This document shows positions 23,071-34,400 of a DNA stretch of 64,000 nt, in pieces. The position numbers and the translations under genes are program-made. Numbering within the stretch: the stretch's first letter is position 1; each line of letters starts with the position of its first letter. The stretch covers positions 31,695,531 to 31,759,530 of the forward strand of contig CM026554.1 in assembly GCA_015143295.1 (NCBI GenBank). Direction: 5' to 3'. Below the pieces are notes generated by a model. The model was not told the origin of the DNA. It made no database searches and saw only the letters and a program-made list of their open reading frames with translations. This DNA comes from Tetracentron sinense. Lineage: Eukaryota > Streptophyta > Magnoliopsida > Trochodendrales > Trochodendraceae.

Positions 23071-25250
23071 AACAAGCTTGTCTTGGGTCAAAACACGGAT
23101 TCGGACATGGACACAACTGCTAAGACTCATATCAACAAAAAATCCATGCATTTTAGAGTCTTAGACTCAAATTGACACAAGCACACTTGATACCCATGAA
23201 CTTTTAGTGTTTATTTCATAAAAAAAAGGCATACAACGATAAATAATTGACAAAATTTTCAGCATATTCCTTATAACGTACATCACTAAAAAAGAGAAAC
23301 CGATACTGAAAGAGGGGAACAACCACAATCCATTGGTTTTCAACCAAAAAAAAGAAAAAAAAATATAGAATAAAGCATAGTTACCAGAGCGAGAAGCAAA
23401 GCGAAAGCAAGAAGTGAGGCTCAAAAAAACCTTAGAAAAGGGGAAACGAGAATTGAGATATAGGCTCCTGATTCTCATTATGTTATTATGGGTAGCTATA
23501 CCTTTGAATTTATCTTATATGAGATTTTTGTGAAAAAGTAGGTGCCTTAAGTTTCAAACCGACAATACTTACTTAGAGTTTGCACCTTAGGCTATAGACT
23601 ATGGTCTACTCCATTACTTCACACATACAACTTCCTTTGACCTACTAAATGGGACGTGATGAAAGCGAGCTTCCTAGGAAGCGAGTCTGCCCGAGGAAGC
23701 AAGCTTCCTATGAAGCAAGTCTATCCGAGGAAGCAAGTCTAGGAAACGAGCTTCCTGAGAAGTGAGCTTCTCATCCTGTACATAGCTTCCCTGCAACTAT
23801 GGAAGAAAGGAATTACCGACCCCTGTAACTATTAAAGAAAGGGGGAGAGACAGGAATAGAAAATTATTCTCTAAGATATAAGCTTTGAACATGATAAGGA
23901 TAAGCGTCGAAAGCACGAATTAATGAAGTTAGAAAGAAATCGGGGAATAAGGTTCGAACCTTATTCTTTACAAATACTTCAATGGTCAAATTTAATCATC
24001 AAGACATTCATACAAATTAGTTTTGTTAATTCTTTAATGGTTTTAGTTATTTTATTTGTTCATTAAACATTAAAGTGTTCAGATTTTTAATTAATCTCTT
24101 TAAGACTAACATTTAACATTTAGAATTAATGTGTACATTACTTCATCAGTTTATTAGTTCATTTCCTTTAATTCAGGTTTTATTAATATCTTTTGATGAA
24201 TTGTATTTTGCAATACATTACTTAGTGTTGTTTGCAATAGTTTTGCTTTCAAATTTAATTTTTTCTCGTTAATCTTTTATATTAATATTCATATAGCATT
24301 TAAAGTATAATAAATTTTCAAATTAAAATATCTTCCCATGTCCCTGAATCTTTTTTTGGGGTCCGCCGTGTCCAACACCCGTGTCAATGCAATATATATA
24401 CATGCATACATATATATAGGGTCGCAATGCCTAAACCCTTTGCTAAAAGGGCCCAATACTAGACTCTGTTCATCCTTTTTAAATGATGGATCTCCAAATC
24501 AGGCCAATCCTAACCCACAGGCCTGCAAGTGTGGCCCAAATCCAGACTCAAGTAATCCTGGCAACTGCTACTCCAGCACAACCCATTTACATCCCTATTT
24601 GAAAGGATATTTCCATAATAATAGATCTTGCTGCTACTATCATGTAACAATCATTACAGAAAGGTTTCAATAATATTTGAACCCATACAAGTAATGATAC
24701 ATTACACATTACCATTACGTGACGTTTGGCCTACCGTGGGTTTTTAGAACCCATTCTAACACACTTATTTCAAAATCTTCACTTTCTTCCCCCTCAAGAT
24801 CCAAAAACGAATGCTCCGTCCTATTTTTGTTGATCAAAACTAGATCATGTTACAAACCGATAGGTCAAAACTTCAAAACCACCCTTGGGAAAAAAGTTTG
24901 GGGGAAGGACGGGGATGATGGCCAGCAAGGAGACAAGCACCACACACATTCAAGCAAAGAGGTCTCAAAGAGCCTGATCCTATGCGGGCGCTTGGCAAAT
25001 TCAAAGCACCCACTATCACTAACGAAAGACTTAACGGGTTCAATCTCAACCCTCGGTGATGCCAGAAGTCGTTTCGATATACAATTTATCTGGTTTCTAA
25101 TTTATTTAGTATCCCCGATCTGGAAGTAACCTTTTTCCTTTCCTTGGACAGTACCTCCCAACAAGATTGATCCGTTTGGATCTTGGTCCATGATGGCCTT
25201 TTTATTGATTGGCGCTTGGATTTCTATATGAATCGAAAAGGGGTGCTTCG
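23071..25250. other. No gene seen
   Basis: AT-rich sequence with GGACATGGACAC (23103) and GTGTCCAACACCCGTGTC (about 24368) phrases on opposite sides of 1.2 kb, possibly the ends of one old element. Frames at 23167-23478 (minus) and 24338-25129 (plus) show no known domain. Confidence 0.4.
23658..23772 (+). repeat. GAAGCGAGCTTCCT self-complementary tandem repeat
   Basis: About three imperfect units of some 34 bases contain AAGCRAGCTTCCT and GAGGAAGCAAGTCT words. GAAGCTTGCTTC-like palindromes let units fold on themselves. Confidence 0.65.
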
Positions 25251-25289
25251 GATCTTTTATTAGGTATGATTTCTCATTATAACTAGCTC

Positions 25290-25465
25290 ACTATTCAGCT
25301 CGTTCAAGGCTCGATTTGGTTTGAACTCGGCTCGGCTCAATATATATATATATATATATATATATTAAATGAGCTGACTCAAGCCAAGCCCTGTTTGATT
25401 CAGCTCAATGCTCAGCTCGTTCAAGGCTCAATTTGGTTTGAACTCGGATTGGCCAAACTCTGCTC
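25290..25465 (+). repeat. Duplicated GCTCGTTCAAGGCTC segment around an (AT)n run
   Basis: CAGCTCGTTCAAGGCTCGAT followed by TTGGTTTGAACTCGG occurs at about 25297 and, almost unchanged, at about 25413. The copies flank a TATA dinucleotide run (25340-25365). GCTCGGCTC words saturate both sides. Confidence 0.7.
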
Positions 25466-26030
25466 AAAAACACCCCCATTTGTTTATCCTCTTGTTATAT
25501 CTATTGGCAATGTATCTGACCTTTGTTGGACTCTACTCGTTGAATCTTATGGTGGCTTATTTCCACAAATACAAGTGTTAGTGCCTCGAGGGCTAAGTGA
25601 TTACTTGGCTGTCAAAGAAGGTAATTCTATTAGAGAAATGGAGACAGTATTGCAGAGCAGTGATGATGAAGTGGGAGATCAAGGAAAGGTTCAAGGTTCA
25701 AACCCTTGCATCATTTGAAGAAAAGTGAGAGTGTGATCCAACCGATTGCAAAGGAAGTTGACATTGTGATTGAAATATTAGGCATATCCAAATAGGATTT
25801 GGAAGGGCAAAACAGTGTTGCTTTACGATGTTATTAGTGAATAAGAGTGAATACAAATCAGAATTCCCATTTGGGATAAATACTAGTGATTCTTTAATTC
25901 TCGAAACGAATCAATTCCCAGATTCTCATAATTGATTTTCTGCTGAGAGCTTGAGAACCCCTTTGGAAACATTCAGTCGTTCTGCCATTCTGTTCTATTA
26001 AAATTCTATAACTTCAGTTAAGCATGTGTT
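25466..26030. other. No gene assigned; short plus-strand open frame
   Basis: A plus-strand frame, 25395-25718, gives 107 codons ending VQGSNPCII with an acidic QSSDDEVGDQGK stretch. I recognise no domain, and its start lies in repeat. Sequence to 26030 shows nothing else. Confidence 0.25.
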
Positions 26031-26290
26031 ATGAAATCTTCTAACTCTATCCATGAATTTTTGGCCTTCCTCTCCCTTTCATAGCCATCCAACTTGCATC
26101 AAATTATTTTTTCTTACTAGAGCCATTGGTGGTCGTCTATGAACATGTCCAAACCATTTCAACCAACTCTCCCTTATTTTATCACCTATTGGAGCAATTT
26201 TTGGGTTCTCTCAAATGTGTTTTGCCTCTATGCATAAATGTCCTTATTGCCTTGCATAGTTGTAACTTGCATTGTATATAATTAGGAACA
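26030..26290 (-). pseudogene. LINE 3'-end relic (ORF2 C-terminus)
   Basis: The minus strand reads GDKIRESWLKWFGHVHRRPP near 26105-26190, the conserved tail of a group of plant L1-like reverse transcriptases (usual form LRWFGHVxRRP). Only about 80 codons survive, with no RT core in the neighbourhood, so this is a fragment, and it is unrelated in frame to LINEs A, B and D. Confidence 0.75.
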
Positions 26291-26630
26291 TATTGTTTTA
26301 AGCCAGGGTCATTAATATATTAATTGTTCATCTGTCTCAACAAGAAACCTACGAATGTGTGTGAATTGTCTAATGAATTTAGAAATAAATTGTAACACAT
26401 TGACGAAATCCATGAACTTCGATATCAAAATTATAGCACATTGACAAAATCCATAAAATAGGCAATAGCCAATAAGAACAGAGGCACTTCAGTTTTCCCA
26501 AATTTTGTTGTGTCGTCACCTTGACACGATGCGACACTCTTTGGTACGCGCCTATACCATGCCATGGTGACGTTGCATTATAGTTAGACACGTGGTGCTT
26601 CAAGTATGTCATGTCATTTTAAAACATTAA

Positions 26631-26876
26631 GGGTGTGTTCATTTGGCGAGAAAGTGGGTGAAAGAAAAGAAAAGAAAAAAAAAAAAGGAACTTAAATTTT
26701 CTCGCAAAATAACCGTCAAAAGATGGTAGAAGTTTTTGGGAGAAAGTTTGTCACTATTGAGAAAGTGCAAGAAAATGAAAGTGTGTTTCTTGCAAACCAA
26801 ACACAAGAAAAGTGCAAGAAAACACATTTTTCTTTTCCTTTCCTTCACTTCACTTTCTTGCAAAACAAACACACCC
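26631..26876. mobile_element. Tourist-like MITE (TSD TAA)
   Basis: A 246-bp element with inverted ends GGGTGTGTTCATTTGGCGAG and, on the other strand, GGGTGTGTTTGTTTTGCAAG. TAA flanks it at 26628-26630 and 26877-26879. TIR and 3-bp TAA duplication fit PIF/Harbinger-derived Tourist MITEs. It is non-coding. Confidence 0.85.
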
Positions 26877-26985
26877 TAAAATATTATATATTGAATTGTT
26901 AGGAATTTTTTGTCAAGTTGTGTAGTTTTTCGGCAACAAAGGAAAACTTACTAGGAGAGTAGTGACACCAACGACGATCAATAAG

Positions 26986-26990
<5 letters not shown>

Positions 26991-27016
<26 letters not shown>
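26991..27016. repeat. (CT)13 microsatellite
   Basis: An uninterrupted CT dinucleotide run. Confidence 0.95.
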
Positions 27017-27020
<4 letters not shown>

Positions 27021-27329
27021 GCTCCTTTGTCCTTTATATTCTCTATACGATTTTAAATAATTTTAGAATTTACTTTTTAACTCTCTATTCTTATTATTAT
27101 TTAAAAATTGAGTTATAATATATATATATATATTTTTAATAATATGCATGTTTGTGTCGCCGTATTGGGATTTTCAAAGCTTGTCATGCCAAACACCTTT
27201 AGACACTTGAACACTTGGCACCCCACGTGCCTAGGTAACACTGTGCATCAAAGCAAAATGGTAATATGTTCAATATGCAGCTAGAATCCAACCGGTCATA
27301 ATTCATGACTAGCACTACCCACTAAAAAG

Positions 27330-27395
27330 AATATATATATATATATATATATATATAGATATATATATGTATGTGTGTGTGTGTGTGTGTGTGTG
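27330..27395. repeat. (AT)n(TG)n compound microsatellite
   Basis: An AT run broken by one G, then a TG run. Confidence 0.95.
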
Positions 27396-27399
27396 AATA

Positions 27400-28475
27400 T
27401 TGTAGACACACATACATCTTACTTGACAAGTGACAATAAATGATAATTGCTTCAACAAGCCAAATTAACAGCAATAACACCACCCAATACTCAAGTTTTC
27501 ATTTAGATTGGAGAAACAAGTGTGGGAAAATACTTAGAAGAAAAAGGGCATGCAATCCTTAATTTAAAAAACATGACAGGATGAAATCAAGCAATCAACT
27601 AAAATCCATATCCAGGTATTTGTGTAGGTTTGAGATATAGTGATTATGGCACACATCCTAAAATAATGGAAGGAGAAAACTATACAATAGATAGGTCATA
27701 TACACACCAAAAATTTTGGTTTTACACATTCCTTAGGATTCATACTATTGGAAGAATTTTTAGAGGAATCAACAGTTTGTGTTCACTAGATTTCGTCTTA
27801 GCAAAATCAGTTGAGTAGTGAGAATGAAGTAAGAACATTAATTTTTACTTTATGCATTGTAATGAGAACTTCTAAAATTAGTATTTTCCCCAAAAAAACA
27901 ACTTTATTATTAACAAATATCTTCTACTATGTCATATAATATCGTCATACACTCTTATTTTGGCATTTACATGCATGGTGCAGACTTCTTACTAGTTCCA
28001 ACTTCCAAATAAAGGGAGACAGAATATAACATCCTATTAACTGTAGAAAATTTATAAAACAACAATACATAGGAAATCATGGATTTCTTGTATCACCAGT
28101 GCCTTATCCCACATATTTGGTGTAGGAAACACAAATCTTGACTCGCAATTAGTACATTGAAAGAGTAATACACTGTTCGTGTAATTGATTAGGAGTTTCT
28201 CTGACCAGCACGCATTAAAATATTGACAAACTAGAAACACCATTGGCCTCTTATTCCACAATCCAAAAGGAGAAACAAAATATCAAGTGGTATTCATAGT
28301 AGTAAATTTCCAAAATGCATGACGATGTTCTATTGTTAATTATTTCTTTATATTTAACCATAGAACATACTGTTAATAACTGACACCACGGAATTATATG
28401 GCTGATAAATGCATGACGATGTAAGCCTGCACTCTACATATAAAACCCCTTTAACAAGAGATTAAGAGTTTCTTT
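27400..28475. other. Downstream of the kinase gene; no further kinase exon seen
   Basis: I searched the minus strand by eye for continuation exons of a MAP3K epsilon gene (the region after SGT-x-R and the armadillo-like part). Open pieces at 28052-28261 (minus) and 27630-27818 (plus) bear no resemblance to it. The sequence is AT-rich. Confidence 0.5.
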
Positions 28476-28479
28476 ATAT

Positions 28480-31400
28480 CTACCTCCTTGTTCCACTGGT
28501 CTGCCGGAGAGAGGACTGCAAAGCACGCCTTGAGTTCTGTATCCAAGGATGCAAAAGTAATGTTTTTGCGTCTGGCCTCTGCCTAGCATCCTGAAATATG
28601 CTTTCCAATGTCACACTAAATAATGGAACAATTACCAAAAAGTTAAGTCATCGGCCACCAAAATCTGAAACCATTTCTTTTCCATTTCTATATTTCTATT
28701 GGGGAAATATCAGCAAAAATCAAATAGTTAAAAATATCTCGTTTCTTTCAAAACAAAGTATTATAGTTCAAATTAGAAAAATTGTTATATATTGTATTCT
28801 CGCCAAAATATTGGTATATTTTGCAAGAACTTGCAACATGAAAATTCAATTCCCTGTGAGATCTATTTCACCAAGAAATTGAATCTTCTCGTTTTTTTCC
28901 TTGAAAACATTGAGATTTTCAATCCTTTTTAAAATCCAATGATGTCCATAAAAGATGAGAAAACTTCAATTTCTTGAATGAAAATAGATCTCCCATGGAA
29001 CTAAATTTTCATGTTGCAAACTATACCAAGATTTTGGTGAGAATATAATTATAATATGATGCATATAAAAAGAAATCTACATGTGTGTGTGTGTGTGTGT
29101 GTGATATATATATATATATATATGATTTTTCAAATTTTAAATATGATACTTTTTTAAGTAAGAAGAATACTTTTAATTATTTTACTTTTGATGATTCTTG
29201 AAAAGTATTGAGAAATATCAAGGGCTGCAGATCGGGCCTTTTATTCTTAATTGATAAACTCTCTTCTTGTATCTTTGGTGGGCAGCTCAATATTCTCCTT
29301 CTTGGTAAAAGATGTTGTTTACACAAGGAGAAAAAAAAAAGTAAATAGGAACTAAAGGTCAGAAAGTACTGATTAAGACAAAAAAGAAACACAACTTGGG
29401 CAAATGAGATTAGATGACTCAAATCTTTGAATTCATATTTCCTCGATCTCACCTTCTTAAAGCACTGACGCAAGAAATCTGTAATGCCAGGGGAGAGCCG
29501 ATCAGGTATTGGAGGATGCTCATCCTGAAAAGCATAAATGGCTGAGTAACTGGTTTTTTTCAGAGCTCAAATCAATTTTCCTAAGATTCATGAAATTGTT
29601 GAATTTCACAAAAATCCTCCAATTCAATTTCACAGGGTGTGCATACTACTTCTGACTGGAAAAGTAATGCAAATCCCCTTCATTGTGTATGCCAGTCTTC
29701 TGCAAAAGTAATATCACAGTGGCCCATACAGAACACCAACAGAGATGGAATTCCATGACATTGACGAAAGATCCATTTTGACGATGGTGAGTACTTCCCC
29801 AATACAATAAAGACACGATAATAATGATGATAAAACATAAGACTGGTGAGCAAACCTGAACAATCCGGTAAAGAGCTGGCATAGGCTGGAGATCATAGTA
29901 AGGAGGAACACAGGTAAGAAGCTCGATCACAGTGCAGCCAACACTCCAAATGTCTGAAGCAGCACAGACCCCCGACATTTCAATAACCTGCATCATATAT
30001 ATCAGCTTTTTATATGAGGCTTACCATATTATACATCATAACAAACAAACCCGGAGAGTTATCAATCCAGCCATAGTAACGAAGTTCTCTGTTTCAGGAA
30101 GTCACGAATAGTTCACTACTTTTTCCTCAAATGCTTAATTTGCAAAATGTATCTACCCCATTTTTACCCCAGTAGGGCCCACAGAACTTCCTGTGACCTA
30201 TGGAAGAGTTTCCCAAAAATGTTCCCTGAACTTTTTGACTCTTCAAAATGACTAATATAGCCCTGACTGGAAAATGACCAAAAAACACTTAACCTCATTC
30301 AAAAGGAAAGCATTTCATTGTTGCCTCTACTGAGTTTATAGGAAAAAAAAACACTATTTTAGTTTTTTTTTTTAAACATCATGTTTGAGGTCGTTTTTAA
30401 CAAAAACAACATTTCTAAGGTCATTTTAGCAATGTTTTAAAACTCGGCGAGTCGACTCGACTGAGTTGCAAACTGACTCGCCAAAAAACTCACTTTCTCC
30501 CAGGTCAGCAAAGGCAAGTAACTCAACTGAGTCAACCTTGACTCAACACACCCAACTTGACCAAGATACATTTTTTTTTTCTTTAGGTTGCAAAAAACTT
30601 GAAAAACTTATGCATTATTTGGTTTATCATGTGGGAGTGAATCTCTTATTCACCAAAAGATCAATTGAGATACATCCAAATTCACCATTCTACCAACTAA
30701 TACAACCATACTATGCTATGGCTGTATGAACTCACTGAATCATGAAATTATTCTTTTCATATGTTCTTTAAAAGTTCAGCTCCTGCATAAATAAACTATA
30801 TAAATTTAAAATTTTGATAATTATCCAGTAAATATGTATGTAATTTTACATATATTTCAATTAATACATATATATGTATGTATATATATATATCATTTTA
30901 TGCAGTATAGTCAAAGCATCCAAGCGACGACTAGGCGATAGGGGGTTCGTTAGGCGAGGCAATGCCTAGGCGTTGCTTAGGTGATGCCTAGGCGACCAAA
31001 ATTTATTTATTTTATTTATATTATATAGGAATTAATGAGTGCCCACCTAAATCATGATTTAGGCGATAGGGGTCCTGGCTAGGCGAGGCGGTGGCCTAGG
31101 CGTTGCCTAGGTGACATTATGACTACACTGATTTTATGTATATTTTATCATAATTTTTATTTTATACCATACATGCATAACAAATATTTAAAAAATATTA
31201 TATATGTTCTAGTTTTATCGAACAAATTTTAACTGAATTTTCGAGTCAATTCGACTCCTCAAGTTTCTGAGTCGAGTTGATTTTTCGAGTTTCAAGACAT
31301 TAAGTTTTAGTAAAAACGATTCATTTATTCTAAAAACGACAATTTGTTTGTACTATTTTGTGATCTTTATAATAAAAACGACACAAATGACACATATATG

Positions 31401-34400
31401 CTCATTTTTATTATAAATGACGATCATTTTTACAATAACTGGATCGTTTTTCTAATTTTTTTGGTGAGCGGTCAATGTTTCGTATAGGTATCAACGATTT
31501 TTATTCCCATGATTAAGATAGGCACATCCCAAATGAGATCTAAGCAACAACTTTAATACACCATATGATGCTTTGTAGCCCCAAAAAAATAAAGAATATA
31601 GAAAACATTGCCTACATCTCTTGGAATCAATAATCATGTGTAACGTGTCAAAAAAAAACCTTTAACAAGGGTACCCAGCACGGCCCTCTGGGGCAAGGTT
31701 AGGGCCTAGTCAATCCAGGCCCTTGAATTTGAAGGGTTAGGATAGGGTTAGGGTCTTATCCATATAAGTAAGGGCAAGGTCAGGGGCCGGCCTGCCCTTT
31801 GACAGCCCTAACCTAGCTCCAACCCCTTAAAATCCTAATCCCTAACCCTAACACTGTGATTATAGCATTAGTTTGTTGCTAAGTTTGTTGCTAAGATTGT
31901 TGCTAAGATTGGTTCTATTTTATCTAATTTATTATTATATTTTATTTACTTTGCTTTTATATTTATTTTATTTTATTTAAAATCATTTCAATTGAATTAT
32001 TTGTTGGGTTGGCATTCGGTGTAGAAAAAATCCTATTATCTTGAATGAGAAAAACTATCTCTCTTTCCTTTCCCACCTTATGACTCTGCCCTGCCCTGCC
32101 CTGCCCTGGCCCTTGAGGGCAAGGTTAGAGCCTAGTCAATCCAGGCCCTTGAAGGACTAGGGCAGGACTAAGGTATTGCTCTTATAAGTAAGAGGGCAGG
32201 GCTAGGTCTGATCCCCCTGCCATGCCCTGAACCTTCCCTTTGACAGCCCTTGTCATGTGGTATTTCCAAAAGGAATGACTCGTTGTCCATAACTTGGCCT
32301 TCAAGCTTGCTTGTGGAGATCTTCCTTTTGCCTTTCATTGTTGTGTTTGGAAGTTGCAATAACAAAATTTTAGGACAAACAGTTTCTAAAAGGTCTATTT
32401 TCAAAGACATGGAAAACGACATCATTTTCGGTCCCTATTCTTGAACTCCATTGAAATAGGGTCAAATTGACGATCTTGAGAGAAGGTATGACAGTGTAAC
32501 ACTACTAGGAATTCAGAAAGGCTCTTAAGCCAGGTGATGAAACTCAAGGCCAATTGATGCAGTTTCATGCTTGCAGAACCCTCAATACAATTGTGCTATA
32601 CTTAGCCAACCCCTTAAGTGTAATGATTTTTAGTGCATTGCACCACATCTAATCAGTCCCCTCCAAACGAGGTAGGAATACCAAAGAAGAAAAGATAAGC
32701 AAGTTACTAAGGCCCCGTTTGGTTGCACTTCTGTTTTCTGTTTTCTGTTTTTAAAAACAAAAATTTGAAATTTTTTACACTTTGCTTTTTGTTTTTAAAA
32801 ATTAGTAACAAAATTTTTGAAAATCAAGGTAACAGAAATTTTTTGTTACATCTGTTTTTGAAAACAAAAAACAAAAATGGAAAACATGGACCCACCACCA
32901 TCCACCCACCCACAACAACCACCACACTACTACCCATCACCCACCACCACCACGGCACCATCTCCACCCACAACCACCACCACCCACAACCACAATACCA
33001 CTACCACCATGACACCACAATACCACCCACCACAACCACCACCACGGCACCACCCACCCACAACCACCACAACCCACCACCACCACCACCACCACCACAA
33101 CACCACCACCCACTATATACCTCCACACTACCACCACAGCCACCACCCATCACCACCACCACCCACCACAACACCACCACCACCACCACCCACTACACAC
33201 CTCCACACTACACCACCCACCACCACCACACTACACCCACCACCACCACTACCACCACCATGAATTGAAATTATTTAATCATATTTACCATACACGTTTT
33301 TTTGTTTTCTTTATTTTAAAACGAGTAACAGTTAGTAATGCCAAACGTGTTTCCTACTTAAAAAAAACAGAAAGTCATTCCCAAATTTTAAAATCAGAAA
33401 AACGAAAGTGTATCCAAAGGGCCCCTAAAAGGGGTGTCTGTCCAACCTCTTGTTACTTGATTCCTTTTTCCATGTTTTCATCAGCCGGTAAGTAGAAAGT
33501 TCTAATGTTAGTAGGATTTAGATCAGAAAGTGAATCTTAAAGTAATAGGTTAGATTTGGCTTACTTACCATTCTAATTTTGAATTATAGTACTAATCTTA
33601 TCGGTCAGCATAGTGATCTATACATTTAAAAAAATCTCGATTGACAAAAGTTTTAATTTTTACATCTTCATCTTTTGTCTGTCGGATGACCAATGTAATG
33701 CACGAACGCTTGCTGGTCAAGCTCCACTATTTTGATCTTTAAGTACACCAATGGACCAGTGTGGATCACCAAAACCCAGACTCGTAAGATTATTTCTTTT
33801 AACAGTGAACAATAATTGTCAGGTTTGCCCCATAGTTGTCAACCGAGATCAGGTCTTCACAAGGATACACTAATTTTCCCTCATGTTGCCTTTCCCTTTG
33901 GTAATTTGTATAAAAATACGAATTTATTTAAAAGATTGCTTAAAATAATAATAACATTAGCGATTAGCATAAAAATGATAAATAACAAGAACTTTCTCAT
34001 CATCCCTATCAATGAAACCTGGCAAAATACTCAACGACAACAAAAAGAAAACATTATTTAGTACCTCTGGTGCCATCCAATATGGTGTTCCAACCACAGA
34101 ATGAGTATTAACGTCTGCCTCGGTTAATTTTGTTGCAACCCCAAAATCAGCAAGTTTCACAAGACCCTGAAATCATGCATCAGTCAAAGCAAGTTACAGT
34201 GAAAAGACAGCAAAAAAAAAAGTCTGGACCAGGTTAAACCAAGCCTATGATTGCAAAATCAACAAGATAAAAGAACGGACTCATAATTCATTAATTCAAG
34301 CATATTGACAACCAGAATGACAGTGCACAAATTGTCAAATACGCAAACACATGCACAATGCTGAAAGAATAAAATACAAAAGGCAATGGTTCCTCCAATT

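Noticed and set aside
23167..23478. 103-codon minus-strand frame with hydrophobic stretches
   Set aside because: AT-rich sequence with Phe, Leu and Ile runs; looks membrane-like only through base composition, and no homologue is recognised.
31830..32110. Telomere-like TAACCC and GGGTTAG words
   Set aside because: Only two or three copies, mixed with CTGCC and GGGCAAGG variants and part of a word-rich element; not an interstitial telomere.
32723..33268. A 181-codon plus-strand frame rich in Pro, His and Thr, and overlapping frames on both strands
   Set aside because: Produced entirely by the (CCA)n array within a MITE; no start context or domain.
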